A program made the translations under genes and the position numbers. From contig CATABD010000008.1 of assembly GCA_949494735.1 (NCBI GenBank), positions 1 to 53,507 on the forward strand: DNA of 53,507 nt, written 5' to 3'. The notes below the pieces were generated by a model. It ran no database searches and was not told the origin of the DNA. It saw only the letters and a list, made by a program, of their open reading frames with translations. The DNA comes from an uncultured Oscillospiraceae bacterium (GTDB taxonomy: Bacteria; Bacillota; Clostridia; Oscillospirales; Oscillospiraceae). This document shows, piece by piece, positions 43,108 through 50,734 of the stretch (the stretch's first letter is position 1; each line of letters opens with the position of its first letter).

Positions 43108-43548
43108 ATGAAACAAAATCCGTTGAAACGGGCCGCGCTGCTGGCCGCGGTGGTGGGGCTGACCTGCCTGGGGCTGGGCCTGGCCGGGGCCCTGGCCCCC
43201 ATGGCCGTTCTGCCCAAGCTGGATCTGCCCCTGATGCTGGGGCTGAGCCTTATTGCCCTGACACTGGACGCCTATTGGAACCGGACTGAGCTGTCCTGGC
43301 CCGCGCTGGCGGCGAACACGGTCCTGGGCGGGGCGGTGTTTGCCCTGCTGCCCTGGTGCGCCGGAGTGGCGGGCGGCGTCCCGGCCCTGACGCTCGGGCT
43401 GGCAGGGGCGGCGGTGTTTGGCGTGTCCGCGCTGCTCTACGCCGCGGCCATGGAGCGCATCGCCACCGGGCCCAAAGCGCCCCTGGCCCCGGCGGGCGCC
43501 GCCCTCATGCTGTATCTGGCGGGCCAGTGCCTGGGCGGGCTGCTGTGA
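43108..43548 (+). CDS. small polytopic membrane protein following rnfG
   Basis: 146 residues, almost entirely hydrophobic: four or five membrane helices. I recognise no conserved motif of RnfA or RnfE (each about 190-230 residues with an internal repeat and Cys residues binding a 2Fe-2S cluster), so it does not simply replace them. It starts 1 base after the rnfG stop with GGGAGG upstream, so it is clearly part of the operon. It is a candidate new membrane subunit or assembly factor of this partial Rnf system. Confidence 0.75.
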   Translation: MKQNPLKRAALLAAVVGLTCLGLGLAGALAPMAVLPKLDLPLMLGLSLIALTLDAYWNRTELSWPALAANTVLGGAVFALLPWCAGVAGGVPALTLGLAGAAVFGVSALLYAAAMERIATGPKAPLAPAGAALMLYLAGQCLGGLL

Positions 43549-43569
43549 AGCACGGCACAATAGATATAG

Positions 43570-43609
43570 AACCGCCGGGCGGGAGGGTTTGCCTCCGCCC
43601 GGCGGTTTT
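43570..43609 (+). terminator. rho-independent terminator of the rnf operon
   Basis: Perfect 13-bp stem (43570-43582 with 43595-43607), 12-base loop, then TTTTC. It lies 21 bases after the last gene of the operon. Confidence 0.9.
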
Positions 43610-43647
43610 CATTGGAACCGATCCTTCCGTTTTTCCTTTCTGCGTAC

Positions 43648-43812
43648 TAGGGCTTGTTTGAAAATTGTCAACACGCCCAATCGGCGGGCCTTTTTCCGTC
43701 GAGCCGCGTTGATTTGCCTTGAAATACACAAAGTATTTCTGCGCCAAATCGCCTTGCCCGGCGAAAAAATTCCTCGCCGCTGGGCATATTGCCAATTTTC
43801 AAACGGCGCCTA
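43648..43812 (+). repeat. MITE-like dispersed repeat, copy 3
   Basis: 165-bp copy in the same orientation as copy 1; differences are scattered substitutions and one extra base in the GCGC(C)AAATC segment. Ends TAGGGCTTGTTTGAAAATTG and CAATTTTCAAACGGCGCCTA are intact, including all 12 inner terminal-repeat positions. Confidence 0.85.
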
Positions 43813-43975
43813 GACGCTCCGGCGGCGGGAAAAGTTGAAGGGGCCGCGGAAAAATTTTGATACGTGCCGCAAAAACGCGCCGGCCGGACAGGCAAAACCC
43901 CCCATGGCTTGCGCCGCAGGGGTCCAGCTGCGTACCGGCTTTATTTCCAGGGGAACTGCACGGTGTTTTCCGGCC

Positions 43976-44440
43976 TCAGCCTTCATGGGGCAGCTTTCCC
44001 AGCAGCAGCGCCGCCCCTGCCTGGGCCAGCAGCAGGTCGGGGGAGCAGCCGTCCCGGGGTAAAACCAGCTCCTGCCGCTCCACCGCATGGCCGTCCAGGG
44101 AGACAAACTCCCACTGTACGGCCACCGAAGCCCGCTGCTCGTCCAGGCTGGACAGGGTTAGGGTGTTCCGGCTGGACGAGCCGTAGCTGAGCACAGTGCC
44201 GGCGGGGAGCATCCGGGTGAGGGCGGAGCGTCCGCCGGGAAGCAGCGCCATGCGGCAGTTGAGGGTGCCCGCCCCCGCCCAGCCGGTGGCGCCGGGGGAT
44301 ACCACCAGCAGATCCATCGGGGTGCCTGCCAGCAGCGCCGGGTGGCGGCAGGCCCGCACCAGGGCGGGAATGCCCCGCACCAGGGCGCTCACCCGGTCCG
44401 CCAGGCCCTCGTCCCGCTCCCACACGCCGATCTGCCACAT
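43976..44440 (-). CDS. conserved hypothetical protein
   Basis: 154 residues, not recognised. The composition is that of a soluble alpha/beta protein, with ALLAGTPMDLLVVSPGATG, GTVLSYGSSSRNTLTLSSL and EFVSLDGHAVERQELVLPRDGCSPDLLLAQAG. There is no signal peptide or membrane helix. It is transcribed on the minus strand after the BrkB-type gene, 73 bases away, possibly on the same transcript. Normal codon use supports a real gene; function cannot be stated. Confidence 0.6.
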   Translation of the reverse strand: MWQIGVWERDEGLADRVSALVRGIPALVRACRHPALLAGTPMDLLVVSPGATGWAGAGTLNCRMALLPGGRSALTRMLPAGTVLSYGSSSRNTLTLSSLDEQRASVAVQWEFVSLDGHAVERQELVLPRDGCSPDLLLAQAGAALLLGKLPHEG

Positions 44441-44513
44441 AGCAGCACCATCTCCCTCTCCGTATGTACCTGCCGGGGGATAGTGTGCGCGGGGAACGGG
44501 ATTTTATGCGCGC

Positions 44514-45374
44514 TTATCGCCGCGCTTCCTTTCGGTGGACAAACAGCACGTAGTTCACCGCGTTGCCCATAATGAGGATGTTGCCGCACAGGTACAGCCA
44601 CACCAGCAGCAGAATCACCGACGCCAGCGAGCCGTAGATCAGCGAATACCGGGCGGAATTGCCCATGAGCAGGGAGAACACCATGGAGGCGATGGCCAGC
44701 GCCGCCGACGCGGCCATGGCCCCGGGCACCACCGGGGGCCGGGGCTTGTCCAGCGGGGCGGCAAAGCGGTAGAGGAGGAGGATAAACAGAAACACCATGC
44801 CCAGCAGCAGCAGGTATTTCACCCACTGCCAGGTGCCGAACCGCTCCACCAGGTCCTCCAGCCGGAGCACCTGGCCCAGCAGGTGGAAAAACCAGTTGCC
44901 GGTGACCACCACCGCCAGCGACAGGTAGATGGTAGCCAGCAGGAGGATGGAAAAGAGGATGCTGGCGATGAGCTGGCCGATTCCCCGGAAGGTGGAGCGA
45001 CCGTACAGCTCCGCCATGATGTTCATCAGCCCCCGGACGGCGGCAGAGGCGAACAGCACCGTGAGAAAGACCCCGGATAACAGCATGGCGGAGGACTGGT
45101 TGGTGTCGATATAGGTGAGATAGTCCTGAAAAAGGCGCAGCACGCCCTCGGGCAGGAAGGGGTCGGCGTGATCCACCAGGGAGGGCAGGTCCAGCCGGAG
45201 CTCGTTGACAAAGGCGGAGATGCAGATCATAATGGGGAAAAAGGTGAGGATGAGAAAATAGGCCAGCTCGGCGGCGGCGCGGCTGACCCGCTTGGAAAAG
45301 TATACGTCCACCACGTCCGCCGCGAAGCGGACGGGCGGGTGGGCGCGTAAAAACCGGTCCAGCTGTTGTTTCAC
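44514..45374 (-). CDS. YihY/BrkB-family membrane protein
   Basis: 286 residues with six membrane helices in the BrkB/YihY pattern: AAAELAYFLILTFFPIMICISAF at the start, SAAVRGLMNIMAELYG in the middle, and GSLASVILLLVWLYLCGNILIMGNAVNYVL near the end. The family is widespread and of unclear function; once labelled ribonuclease BN in error. Start GTG 45374 has AGGAGGGGG upstream; the frame opens further at a TTG inside the promoter region, rejected. A near-consensus promoter lies 33 bases upstream. Confidence 0.88.
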   Translation of the reverse strand: MKQQLDRFLRAHPPVRFAADVVDVYFSKRVSRAAAELAYFLILTFFPIMICISAFVNELRLDLPSLVDHADPFLPEGVLRLFQDYLTYIDTNQSSAMLLSGVFLTVLFASAAVRGLMNIMAELYGRSTFRGIGQLIASILFSILLLATIYLSLAVVVTGNWFFHLLGQVLRLEDLVERFGTWQWVKYLLLLGMVFLFILLLYRFAAPLDKPRPPVVPGAMAASAALAIASMVFSLLMGNSARYSLIYGSLASVILLLVWLYLCGNILIMGNAVNYVLFVHRKEARR

Positions 45375-45406
45375 GGGATATCCCCCTCCTGTCGGCCATT
45401 TGGCCA

Positions 45407-45435
45407 ATTATACCAGAAGCGAGGGGATATGACAA
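45407..45435 (-). promoter_or_regulatory. sigma-A promoter of the BrkB-family gene
   Basis: On the minus strand: TTGTCA (plus 45430-45435), 17-base spacer, perfect TATAAT (plus 45407-45412). Transcription would start about 25 bases before the GTG. The rest of the gap to 45613 shows nothing further. Confidence 0.75.
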
Positions 45436-45613
45436 CCGAAAATAATGCCGAACGGCGTCGAAGGGTACGGACATTGCAAGGGCGCTGTCACGCTGCGAAA
45501 CAGCCAGGGCGCTCGGCCGCTTTCTCTCCAACTCGGCCTGGCCTGCGGGCGGCCGCCCCGCGCCCGGCCTCGCTCCGATCCAAGCGCACCTCGCTGACCG
45601 CTTCTCCGCGCTT

Positions 45614-46510
45614 CTACTCCAGCAGCATGTCCAAATCCTCCACCGTCAGCGACGGATTCAGCGCCCGGCTGACGGCGTAGCCCAGCACCTTGCCCAGGTC
45701 GGCTACCCGCTGGTCCACCTCCCGGGGGGTGACAAAAAAGCCGTCCCCCTGGGGCAGCTCCCCCCGGTCCGGCGCCGGCTTGCCCGCCTGCTCCAGCAGG
45801 TCCAGGGCCAGGGTGGCCCCGTCCACCACCGTAGGCACCCCCACGGTGAACACCGGGGCCCCCAGGCTGCCCCGGTCCAGGGCCTGGCGGTGGTTGCCCA
45901 CGCCGGAGCCGGGGATGACCCCGGTGTCCGACAGCTGCACCGTCCGGCACAGCCGGTCCAGGGAGCGGGAGGCCAGGGCGTCCACCACAATGACGCAGGC
46001 GGGGTTGAGCCGCCGGGCCAGGGCCTGGGCCACCAGGCTGCTCTCCATGCCGGTGGAGGCCAGCACCCCGGGGGCGGCGGCGGCCACCGGGCGCAGGTCG
46101 CCAAAGTGCTCCGGCACCTGCTCCACCAGGTGGCGGGTGACCAGCAGGTGGTCCACTGCCAGGGGGCCGATAAGGTCGGGGGTAACCGCCCGGTTGCCCA
46201 GGCCGATGACCAGAGCAGGGCCGTGCTGGGGCAGCAGGGGGCGCAGGCATTCCGACACCGCAGACACCGCCCGGGCAAAGGCCCCCTCCTCCCGGCGGAG
46301 CAGGCCGTCCAGCTCCACGGTGACGTACACCCCCTGGGGCTTGCCCAGGGCGCGGGCCCCCTCGGGACTGGAGATGGTGACGGTGTTTACCGCAAAGCCC
46401 TCCCGGACGCCCTCCTCCGCCCGGACGCCGGTGAGGGCCGCCCCCGCCTGGGCCCCCTCCCGCCAGAGCTGGTGGGCCTCCACCGCCAGATCGGTGCGGC
46501 GCTGCGCCAT
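45614..46510 (-). CDS. gpr: germination protease (GPR)
   Basis: 298 residues. GPR degrades small acid-soluble spore proteins early in germination and marks an endospore former. Recognisable parts are RTDLAVEAHQLW at the N-terminus, VTISSPEGARALGKPQGVYVTVEL, IGLGNRAVTPDLIGPLAVDHLLVTRH, GVLASTGMESS, VIVVDALASRSLDRLCRTVQLSDTGVIPGSGVGNHR and VGVPTVVDG. It is somewhat shorter than the Bacillus enzyme (about 370). ATG 46510 has AAGGGGGA upstream; an earlier in-frame ATG lies in the rpsT promoter. Divergent from rpsT, the usual Firmicutes arrangement. Confidence 0.93.
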   Translation of the reverse strand: MAQRRTDLAVEAHQLWREGAQAGAALTGVRAEEGVREGFAVNTVTISSPEGARALGKPQGVYVTVELDGLLRREEGAFARAVSAVSECLRPLLPQHGPALVIGLGNRAVTPDLIGPLAVDHLLVTRHLVEQVPEHFGDLRPVAAAAPGVLASTGMESSLVAQALARRLNPACVIVVDALASRSLDRLCRTVQLSDTGVIPGSGVGNHRQALDRGSLGAPVFTVGVPTVVDGATLALDLLEQAGKPAPDRGELPQGDGFFVTPREVDQRVADLGKVLGYAVSRALNPSLTVEDLDMLLE

Positions 46511-46609
46511 GAAAGATTCCCCCTTGTACCAGATATTGTGGCCGCTGGGCCCTTTTGCTCCTATTTTCTGCCGGGAGAAAGTTTCTATGCGAAAAATTGA
46601 AAAAAAGTG

Positions 46610-46638
46610 TTGCAATTTTTCTGTTCAAATGTTAAAAT
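46610..46638 (+). promoter_or_regulatory. sigma-A promoter of rpsT
   Basis: TTGCAA (46610-46615), 17-base spacer, TAAAAT (46633-46638), about 60 bases before the rpsT start. Confidence 0.7.
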
Positions 46639-46698
46639 ACATATCTGCGACGGGAAACCGTACAGGAGAATAAATTGAAATCGGAGGAGGTGTTTGGT

Positions 46699-46962
46699 TT
46701 GCCCAATATCAAGTCTGCCAAGAAGCGCGTCTTGGTCAATACCACCAAGGCGGCGCAGAACAAGGCGCAGAAGTCCGCACTCAAGACCGACCTGAAGAAG
46801 TTTGAGGCCGCGGTGGCCGGCGGCAACCGCAGCGAGGCCGATGCCGCATATAAGGTGGCCGTCAAGGCCGTGGATCAGGCCGCCGCGAAGGGCCTGCTGC
46901 ACAGCAATAACGCTGCCCACAAGAAGAGCGCAATGACCGTGAAGCTGAATAAGCTGGCCTAA
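46699..46962 (+). CDS. rpsT: 30S ribosomal protein S20
   Basis: 87 residues, Lys/Ala-rich, with the S20 signature PNIKSAKKRVLVNTTKAAQNKAQKS at the N-terminus and HKKSAMTVKLNKL at the end. It binds 16S rRNA in the small subunit. The start is TTG 46699 with GGAGGAGG upstream, because S20 always begins PNIKSA; a longer frame from 46675 is not supported. A weak start codon on S20 fits the autoregulation known for this gene in other bacteria. Confidence 0.96.
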   Translation: MPNIKSAKKRVLVNTTKAAQNKAQKSALKTDLKKFEAAVAGGNRSEADAAYKVAVKAVDQAAAKGLLHSNNAAHKKSAMTVKLNKLA

Positions 46963-46991
46963 CGGGGCGCCCCTACAGTTACAGAAAACAG

Positions 46992-47036
46992 ATCAAGAGC
47001 AGAGGGCGGCGGGCCGTTCTGCTCTTGATATTTTTC
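46992..47036 (+). terminator. rho-independent terminator of rpsT
   Basis: Perfect 12-bp stem (46992-47003 with 47018-47029) followed by ATTTTTCTC, 30 bases after the rpsT stop. Confidence 0.92.
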
Positions 47037-47050
47037 TCGTACCACGAAAT

Positions 47051-47090
47051 AGCCGGGCCGGACGCGTCAAAAAGTGCGTCCGGCCCGGCT
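47051..47090 (-). terminator. hairpin at the end of the WYL/zinc-ribbon gene
   Basis: Perfect 15-bp stem (47051-47065 with 47076-47090), 10-base loop, 5 bases after the minus-strand stop codon; a short T-containing tail follows on the minus strand. Confidence 0.75.
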
Positions 47091-47094
47091 GTTA

Positions 47095-48342
47095 TCACTT
47101 TTTCCAGCGCTTGAGCATGGGGAAAAACTGGCGCATCTGGTCCTTGGCCTGATCCTGGGTCATGCCGGGGTTGGACTGGGCCATCATGGGGGCGCAGAAG
47201 TCGATCATCTCCTCCATGGTCATCTCCCCCTTGAACTTCCCCCCCTTGTAGCAATAGGAGCAGTAGTCGGGGCTGGGGGAGCCGTCGGCCTCGGTGCCCA
47301 GCTCCGTGCCGGGGAGCAGGGGCATCCCGCAGGACTGGCAGAATTTCATGTCTTTGTATTGTTCCATGGTGGGAACCTCCTTTGTTGTGGATGATCCCAT
47401 CATAGCACCGCAACCCTGACAGGGTGTGTCATGTTCCGGGGCGTGGGCCCGATAAATTTCCCACCCCAGGGCGGCCAGCCGGCGGCGGAGGGCATCCGGG
47501 GCGAGCACCTCCACCCCCACGCCGAAGCTGAGCAGGTAGCCGTACAGCCACTGGTCCTCGGGGAACACCGCCTCCACCAGAAGCGAACCGTCCGGCTGGG
47601 GGGCCACGCAGTCCTGGCCGAACTCGTCGTACACCCGGTAGGCCATGTGGGGGGCAAAGCGCAGCTTGGCCTCCACCCGGAACAGGGGCGGGATGTCCCC
47701 GGAAAATTCCACGTCCGGCGGCTCCAGGCGGCGGTGGAACACCTCCCCGGCAGGCTCCGGGGATAGAATCCGGGACAGCCGGAAGGTGCGGTAGTCCTCC
47801 CGTTCCTCGTCAAAGGCCTGGAGATACCACCCCTGCCCCTTAAACACCAGCCGGGCGGGGAGCACCCGCCGGGGCCGGATGGAGCCGTAGGAGCTGGCGT
47901 AGTCAAAGCGGAGGGCCTGCCGCTCCAGTATCGCCCGCTTGAGAAGCCGGAACTTTTCGTTGTCTGCCTCCCCCGCCCCCCAGCGTGACAGGTTCACCTG
48001 GAGCCAGTCCTCCTGCCCCCGGCGGAACAGGGCGGACAGCTTGGTCAGCGCCTGGGCCCCCTCCTGCCCCGGCAGGCTTTGCAGGGCGAGAAGGAGCTGG
48101 CGCTGCTCTTCATCGGTGAAGGCTGCCCGGTCCAGCACGTAACCGGGCAGCAAAGACACCCCGCCCCCCGTCCCCTGTGTGGTGTAGACGGGCACCCCGG
48201 CGGCAGACAGGGCGTCCACGTCCCGCAGCACCGTGCGCTGGGAGACCTCCAGCCGCTGGGCCAGCTCCCCGGCGGTCATGCGGCCCTTTTCCAGCAGGAG
48301 GTAGACCATTTGGAATTGGCGGGTAACCACGGACACAGACAT
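47095..48342 (-). CDS. YafY/WYL transcriptional regulator fused in frame to a zinc ribbon
   Basis: 415 residues. The first ~325 are a WYL regulator: winged helix (RMTAGELAQRLEVSQRTVLRDVDALSAAGVPVY) and WYL domain (LRFDYASSYG...GWYLQAFDEEREDYRTFRLSRI), ending HDTPCQGCGAMM, a normal C-terminus for this family. The reading frame continues into a 90-residue zinc-ribbon protein, with Cys pairs CQSCGMPL and CSYCYKGGKF and an alpha tail. An AAAGGAGG site and ATG (47367) inside the frame are well placed for independent translation of the second part (47095-47367). These may be two former genes whose separating stop was lost, or one fused gene plus an internal start. Confidence 0.85.
   Translation of the reverse strand: MSVSVVTRQFQMVYLLLEKGRMTAGELAQRLEVSQRTVLRDVDALSAAGVPVYTTQGTGGGVSLLPGYVLDRAAFTDEEQRQLLLALQSLPGQEGAQALTKLSALFRRGQEDWLQVNLSRWGAGEADNEKFRLLKRAILERQALRFDYASSYGSIRPRRVLPARLVFKGQGWYLQAFDEEREDYRTFRLSRILSPEPAGEVFHRRLEPPDVEFSGDIPPLFRVEAKLRFAPHMAYRVYDEFGQDCVAPQPDGSLLVEAVFPEDQWLYGYLLSFGVGVEVLAPDALRRRLAALGWEIYRAHAPEHDTPCQGCGAMMGSSTTKEVPTMEQYKDMKFCQSCGMPLLPGTELGTEADGSPSPDYCSYCYKGGKFKGEMTMEEMIDFCAPMMAQSNPGMTQDQAKDQMRQFFPMLKRWKK
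47367..47382 (-). promoter_or_regulatory. internal ribosome binding site for the zinc-ribbon domain
   Basis: AAAGGAGG followed by 7 bases and ATG (codon at 47365-47367) on the minus strand, within the frame of the WYL gene. It suggests that a 90-residue zinc-ribbon protein is also made on its own. Confidence 0.65.
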
Positions 48343-48383
48343 CCCTCCCCCTCTCTTTTCTCCATTGTAACATACAAAAAGAG

Positions 48384-48416
48384 GAAGGGGAAGCCCCCGA
48401 TGGGTGCTTCCCCTTC
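48384..48416 (-). terminator. rho-independent terminator of the ABC exporter operon
   Basis: Perfect 11-bp stem (48384-48394 with 48406-48416); on the minus strand it is followed by CTCTTTTTG. It lies 113 bases after the ABC gene stop. Confidence 0.75.
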
Positions 48417-48529
48417 AAGTTGCCGGAAAAGCCACTGCGGCTGCGCGCGCCGTTTTCCGGCCCTGCGGGCCGAAAAGCCGTCCACTCCGCTCCGTGTCTT
48501 AGCCGCCTGCTCCCGGGCGCTCCGCGCTT

Positions 48530-50734
48530 CTAATCCAGCTCGAATTGCCCGGTGTAGAGCTGGTAATACCGTCCCTGCTCCTCCATGAGCTGGGCGTGAC
48601 TGCCCTTCTCCATGATTTGGCCCCCCTCGATGACCACGATACAGTCCGCGTTGCGCACGGTGGACAATCGGTGGGCGATGACAAACACGGTGCGCCCGTC
48701 CATCAGCGCGTCCATGCCCTGCTGTATATGCTGCTCGGTGCGGGTGTCGATGGAGGAGGTGGCCTCGTCCAGCACCATGATGGGCGGGTCCTTCACCGCC
48801 GCCCGGGCGATGGACAAAAGCTGCCGCTGGCCCTGGGACAGGTTGGCCCCGTCGCCGGTGAGCATCGTTTGGTAGCCCTCGGGCAGGCGGCGGATGAAGC
48901 CGTCGGCGTTGGCCGTCTTGGCGGCGGCTATGCACTCCTCGTCGGTGGCGTCCAGCCGGCCGTAGCGGATGTTGTCCATCACCGTGCCGGTGAACAGGTG
49001 GGTGTCCTGGAGCACCGCGCCCTGGCTCAGCCGCAGGGAGTACTTCTCAATGTCCCGCACGTCGATGCCGTCGCAGGTGATAAGCCCCCCCTGGATTTCA
49101 TAAAAGCGGTTGATAAGGTTGGTGACGGTGGTTTTGCCCGCCCCGGTGGAGCCCACAAAGGCGATCTTCTGCCCCGGGTTGGCGTAGACGGTGACCTCCT
49201 TCAGAATCCGCTTGCCCTCCACATAGGAGAAGTCCACCTGGCTGAGCCGCACCGCACCGCGAAGCTCGGTGTAGCAAAATTCCTCGCCGGGGACGTTGCG
49301 CACCGCCCCCCGGATCAGGTGCAGGCCCATCTCCCCGTCAGGGCCGGGGTACTTCCAGGCCCAGCCGTGGGAGGCCATTTCCTCCAGGGTGAGGGGGGTG
49401 AGGCCCCCGTCCGCCTCCAGCCGCACCCACAGCCCGGTTTTGGAGTCCTGTCCCGGGGGGAGCAGCTTGAGGGCGCCGTTTTCCTCGTCCGCCTGGCCCA
49501 GCTCCCGGAGGGTCTCGTCCTCCCCCACAGACACGGGCACCAGGGAGAGGGCGCAGCCGCGGGGCACCTTCCAGGCCCAGTTTTTGGGCCTGCCCTGGCC
49601 GCTGAATTTGGACAGGGAGCCGTTGGCGTCTTTTTCCACCGGAACCAGGGTGATCTTGCCCCGGTCCACCTCGGGCTGGGCGTCCATGACGGCAAAGATG
49701 CGCTCTGCCCCCGCCATGGCGGACAGCAGGGAGGTCATCTGCATGGAAATCTGGTTGACGGGCTGGGTGACCTGCCGGTTGTATTGCAGATAGATCACCA
49801 GCGAGCCCAGGGTGAAGCCGGCGCTCCCTCCCCCGCCCATGGCCAGGATGCCCCCCAGCACGGCGGTGACGGCGTAGCCGATATTGGTCAGGTTGGAGGC
49901 CACGGGCATGATGGCGGAGGAGTAGAACCCAGCCTCACTGGCGGCGGCGCGGTAGTCCTCGTTGAGGCCGCTGAACTGCGCCTTGGCCTGCTCCTCGTGG
50001 TTGAAGGCCTTGACTACCTTCATCCCCTCGATCATTTCCTGGATATTGCCGTTTACCGCCCCCAGGGCGGCCTGCTGCTGGGCGTAGAACTTCCGGCTGC
50101 GCTTGCCGAACACCAGGAATACCGCCGTCACGCATCCCAGCATCACTAGGGAGGCCAGAAACAGCAGCGGGGACAGGGACACCATCATGGCCACCACCCC
50201 CACAAAGGTGATGGCGCTGGAGAGGAGCGACACCACCGACTGCTCCAGAGCCATCTGCACGTTGTCCGCGTCGTTGGTGAAGCGGCTCATCAGCTCGCCG
50301 TGGGTGTGGGCGTCGAAGAAACCCAGGGGGAGCTCCTGGAGCTTGTCAAACAGCTCCCGGCGCAGGCGGTTGCAGCCCTTCTGGGCCAGCTGGGCCATAA
50401 GGTTGGCCTGGACATAGGAGCAAGCCGCGGCCAGCAGGTAAACGCCCATGAGCTGGAGGCAGGCGGCCAGCAGGCCGGGCAGCTGGGCCTGGCCCGCCTT
50501 GAAGGCCAGGGTGATGTTGTCGATAATGGGTTTTTGCAGGTAGGTGGCCGCCACGCCCAAAAGGGCGGATACCGCCACGCACACCAGCGCCGCCACAAGC
50601 AGTGCGGGACGGTTGAGGATATAGCCCATGGTGCGCAGGGCGGTGCGGCGCAGATCCTTGGGCTTGCCAAAGCCGCCCCGGGGCCCCCCGTGGGGGCCGT
50701 GGCCGCCGCCGTGGGGTTTCCTGTTCTCAGCCAT
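48530..50734 (-). CDS. ABC exporter half-transporter with inserted domain
   Basis: 734 residues, long for an MsbA-type half (about 580). A His/Gly/Pro-rich N-terminus (5-25), six membrane helices (about 40-330), then an insertion of ~130 residues (about 358-488) between the usual EPEVD linker and the nucleotide-binding domain. The insertion contains two copies of a WAWK motif (KNWAWKVP, GWAWKYPG). The NBD has Walker A GSTGAGKTT, signature LSQGQRQLLSIARA, Walker B IMVLDEATSSID and H-loop AHRLST, all canonical. ATG 50734 overlaps the upstream ABC gene stop. Pairs with that gene as a heterodimer, regulated by the MarR protein; likely exports drugs, lipids or peptides. Confidence 0.9.
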   Translation of the reverse strand: MAENRKPHGGGHGPHGGPRGGFGKPKDLRRTALRTMGYILNRPALLVAALVCVAVSALLGVAATYLQKPIIDNITLAFKAGQAQLPGLLAACLQLMGVYLLAAACSYVQANLMAQLAQKGCNRLRRELFDKLQELPLGFFDAHTHGELMSRFTNDADNVQMALEQSVVSLLSSAITFVGVVAMMVSLSPLLFLASLVMLGCVTAVFLVFGKRSRKFYAQQQAALGAVNGNIQEMIEGMKVVKAFNHEEQAKAQFSGLNEDYRAAASEAGFYSSAIMPVASNLTNIGYAVTAVLGGILAMGGGGSAGFTLGSLVIYLQYNRQVTQPVNQISMQMTSLLSAMAGAERIFAVMDAQPEVDRGKITLVPVEKDANGSLSKFSGQGRPKNWAWKVPRGCALSLVPVSVGEDETLRELGQADEENGALKLLPPGQDSKTGLWVRLEADGGLTPLTLEEMASHGWAWKYPGPDGEMGLHLIRGAVRNVPGEEFCYTELRGAVRLSQVDFSYVEGKRILKEVTVYANPGQKIAFVGSTGAGKTTVTNLINRFYEIQGGLITCDGIDVRDIEKYSLRLSQGAVLQDTHLFTGTVMDNIRYGRLDATDEECIAAAKTANADGFIRRLPEGYQTMLTGDGANLSQGQRQLLSIARAAVKDPPIMVLDEATSSIDTRTEQHIQQGMDALMDGRTVFVIAHRLSTVRNADCIVVIEGGQIMEKGSHAQLMEEQGRYYQLYTGQFELD

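Larger units (their letters stand above)
43549..43975. other. intergenic region with terminator and repeat copy 3
   Basis: No gene is supported. It contains the operon terminator (43570-43609), repeat copy 3 (43648-43812) and about 160 bases in which I see nothing distinctive. Confidence 0.75.

Noticed and set aside
43108..43548. Annotation of the last operon gene as RnfA or RnfE
   Set aside because: It is too short and lacks the internal repeat and conserved Cys of those subunits.
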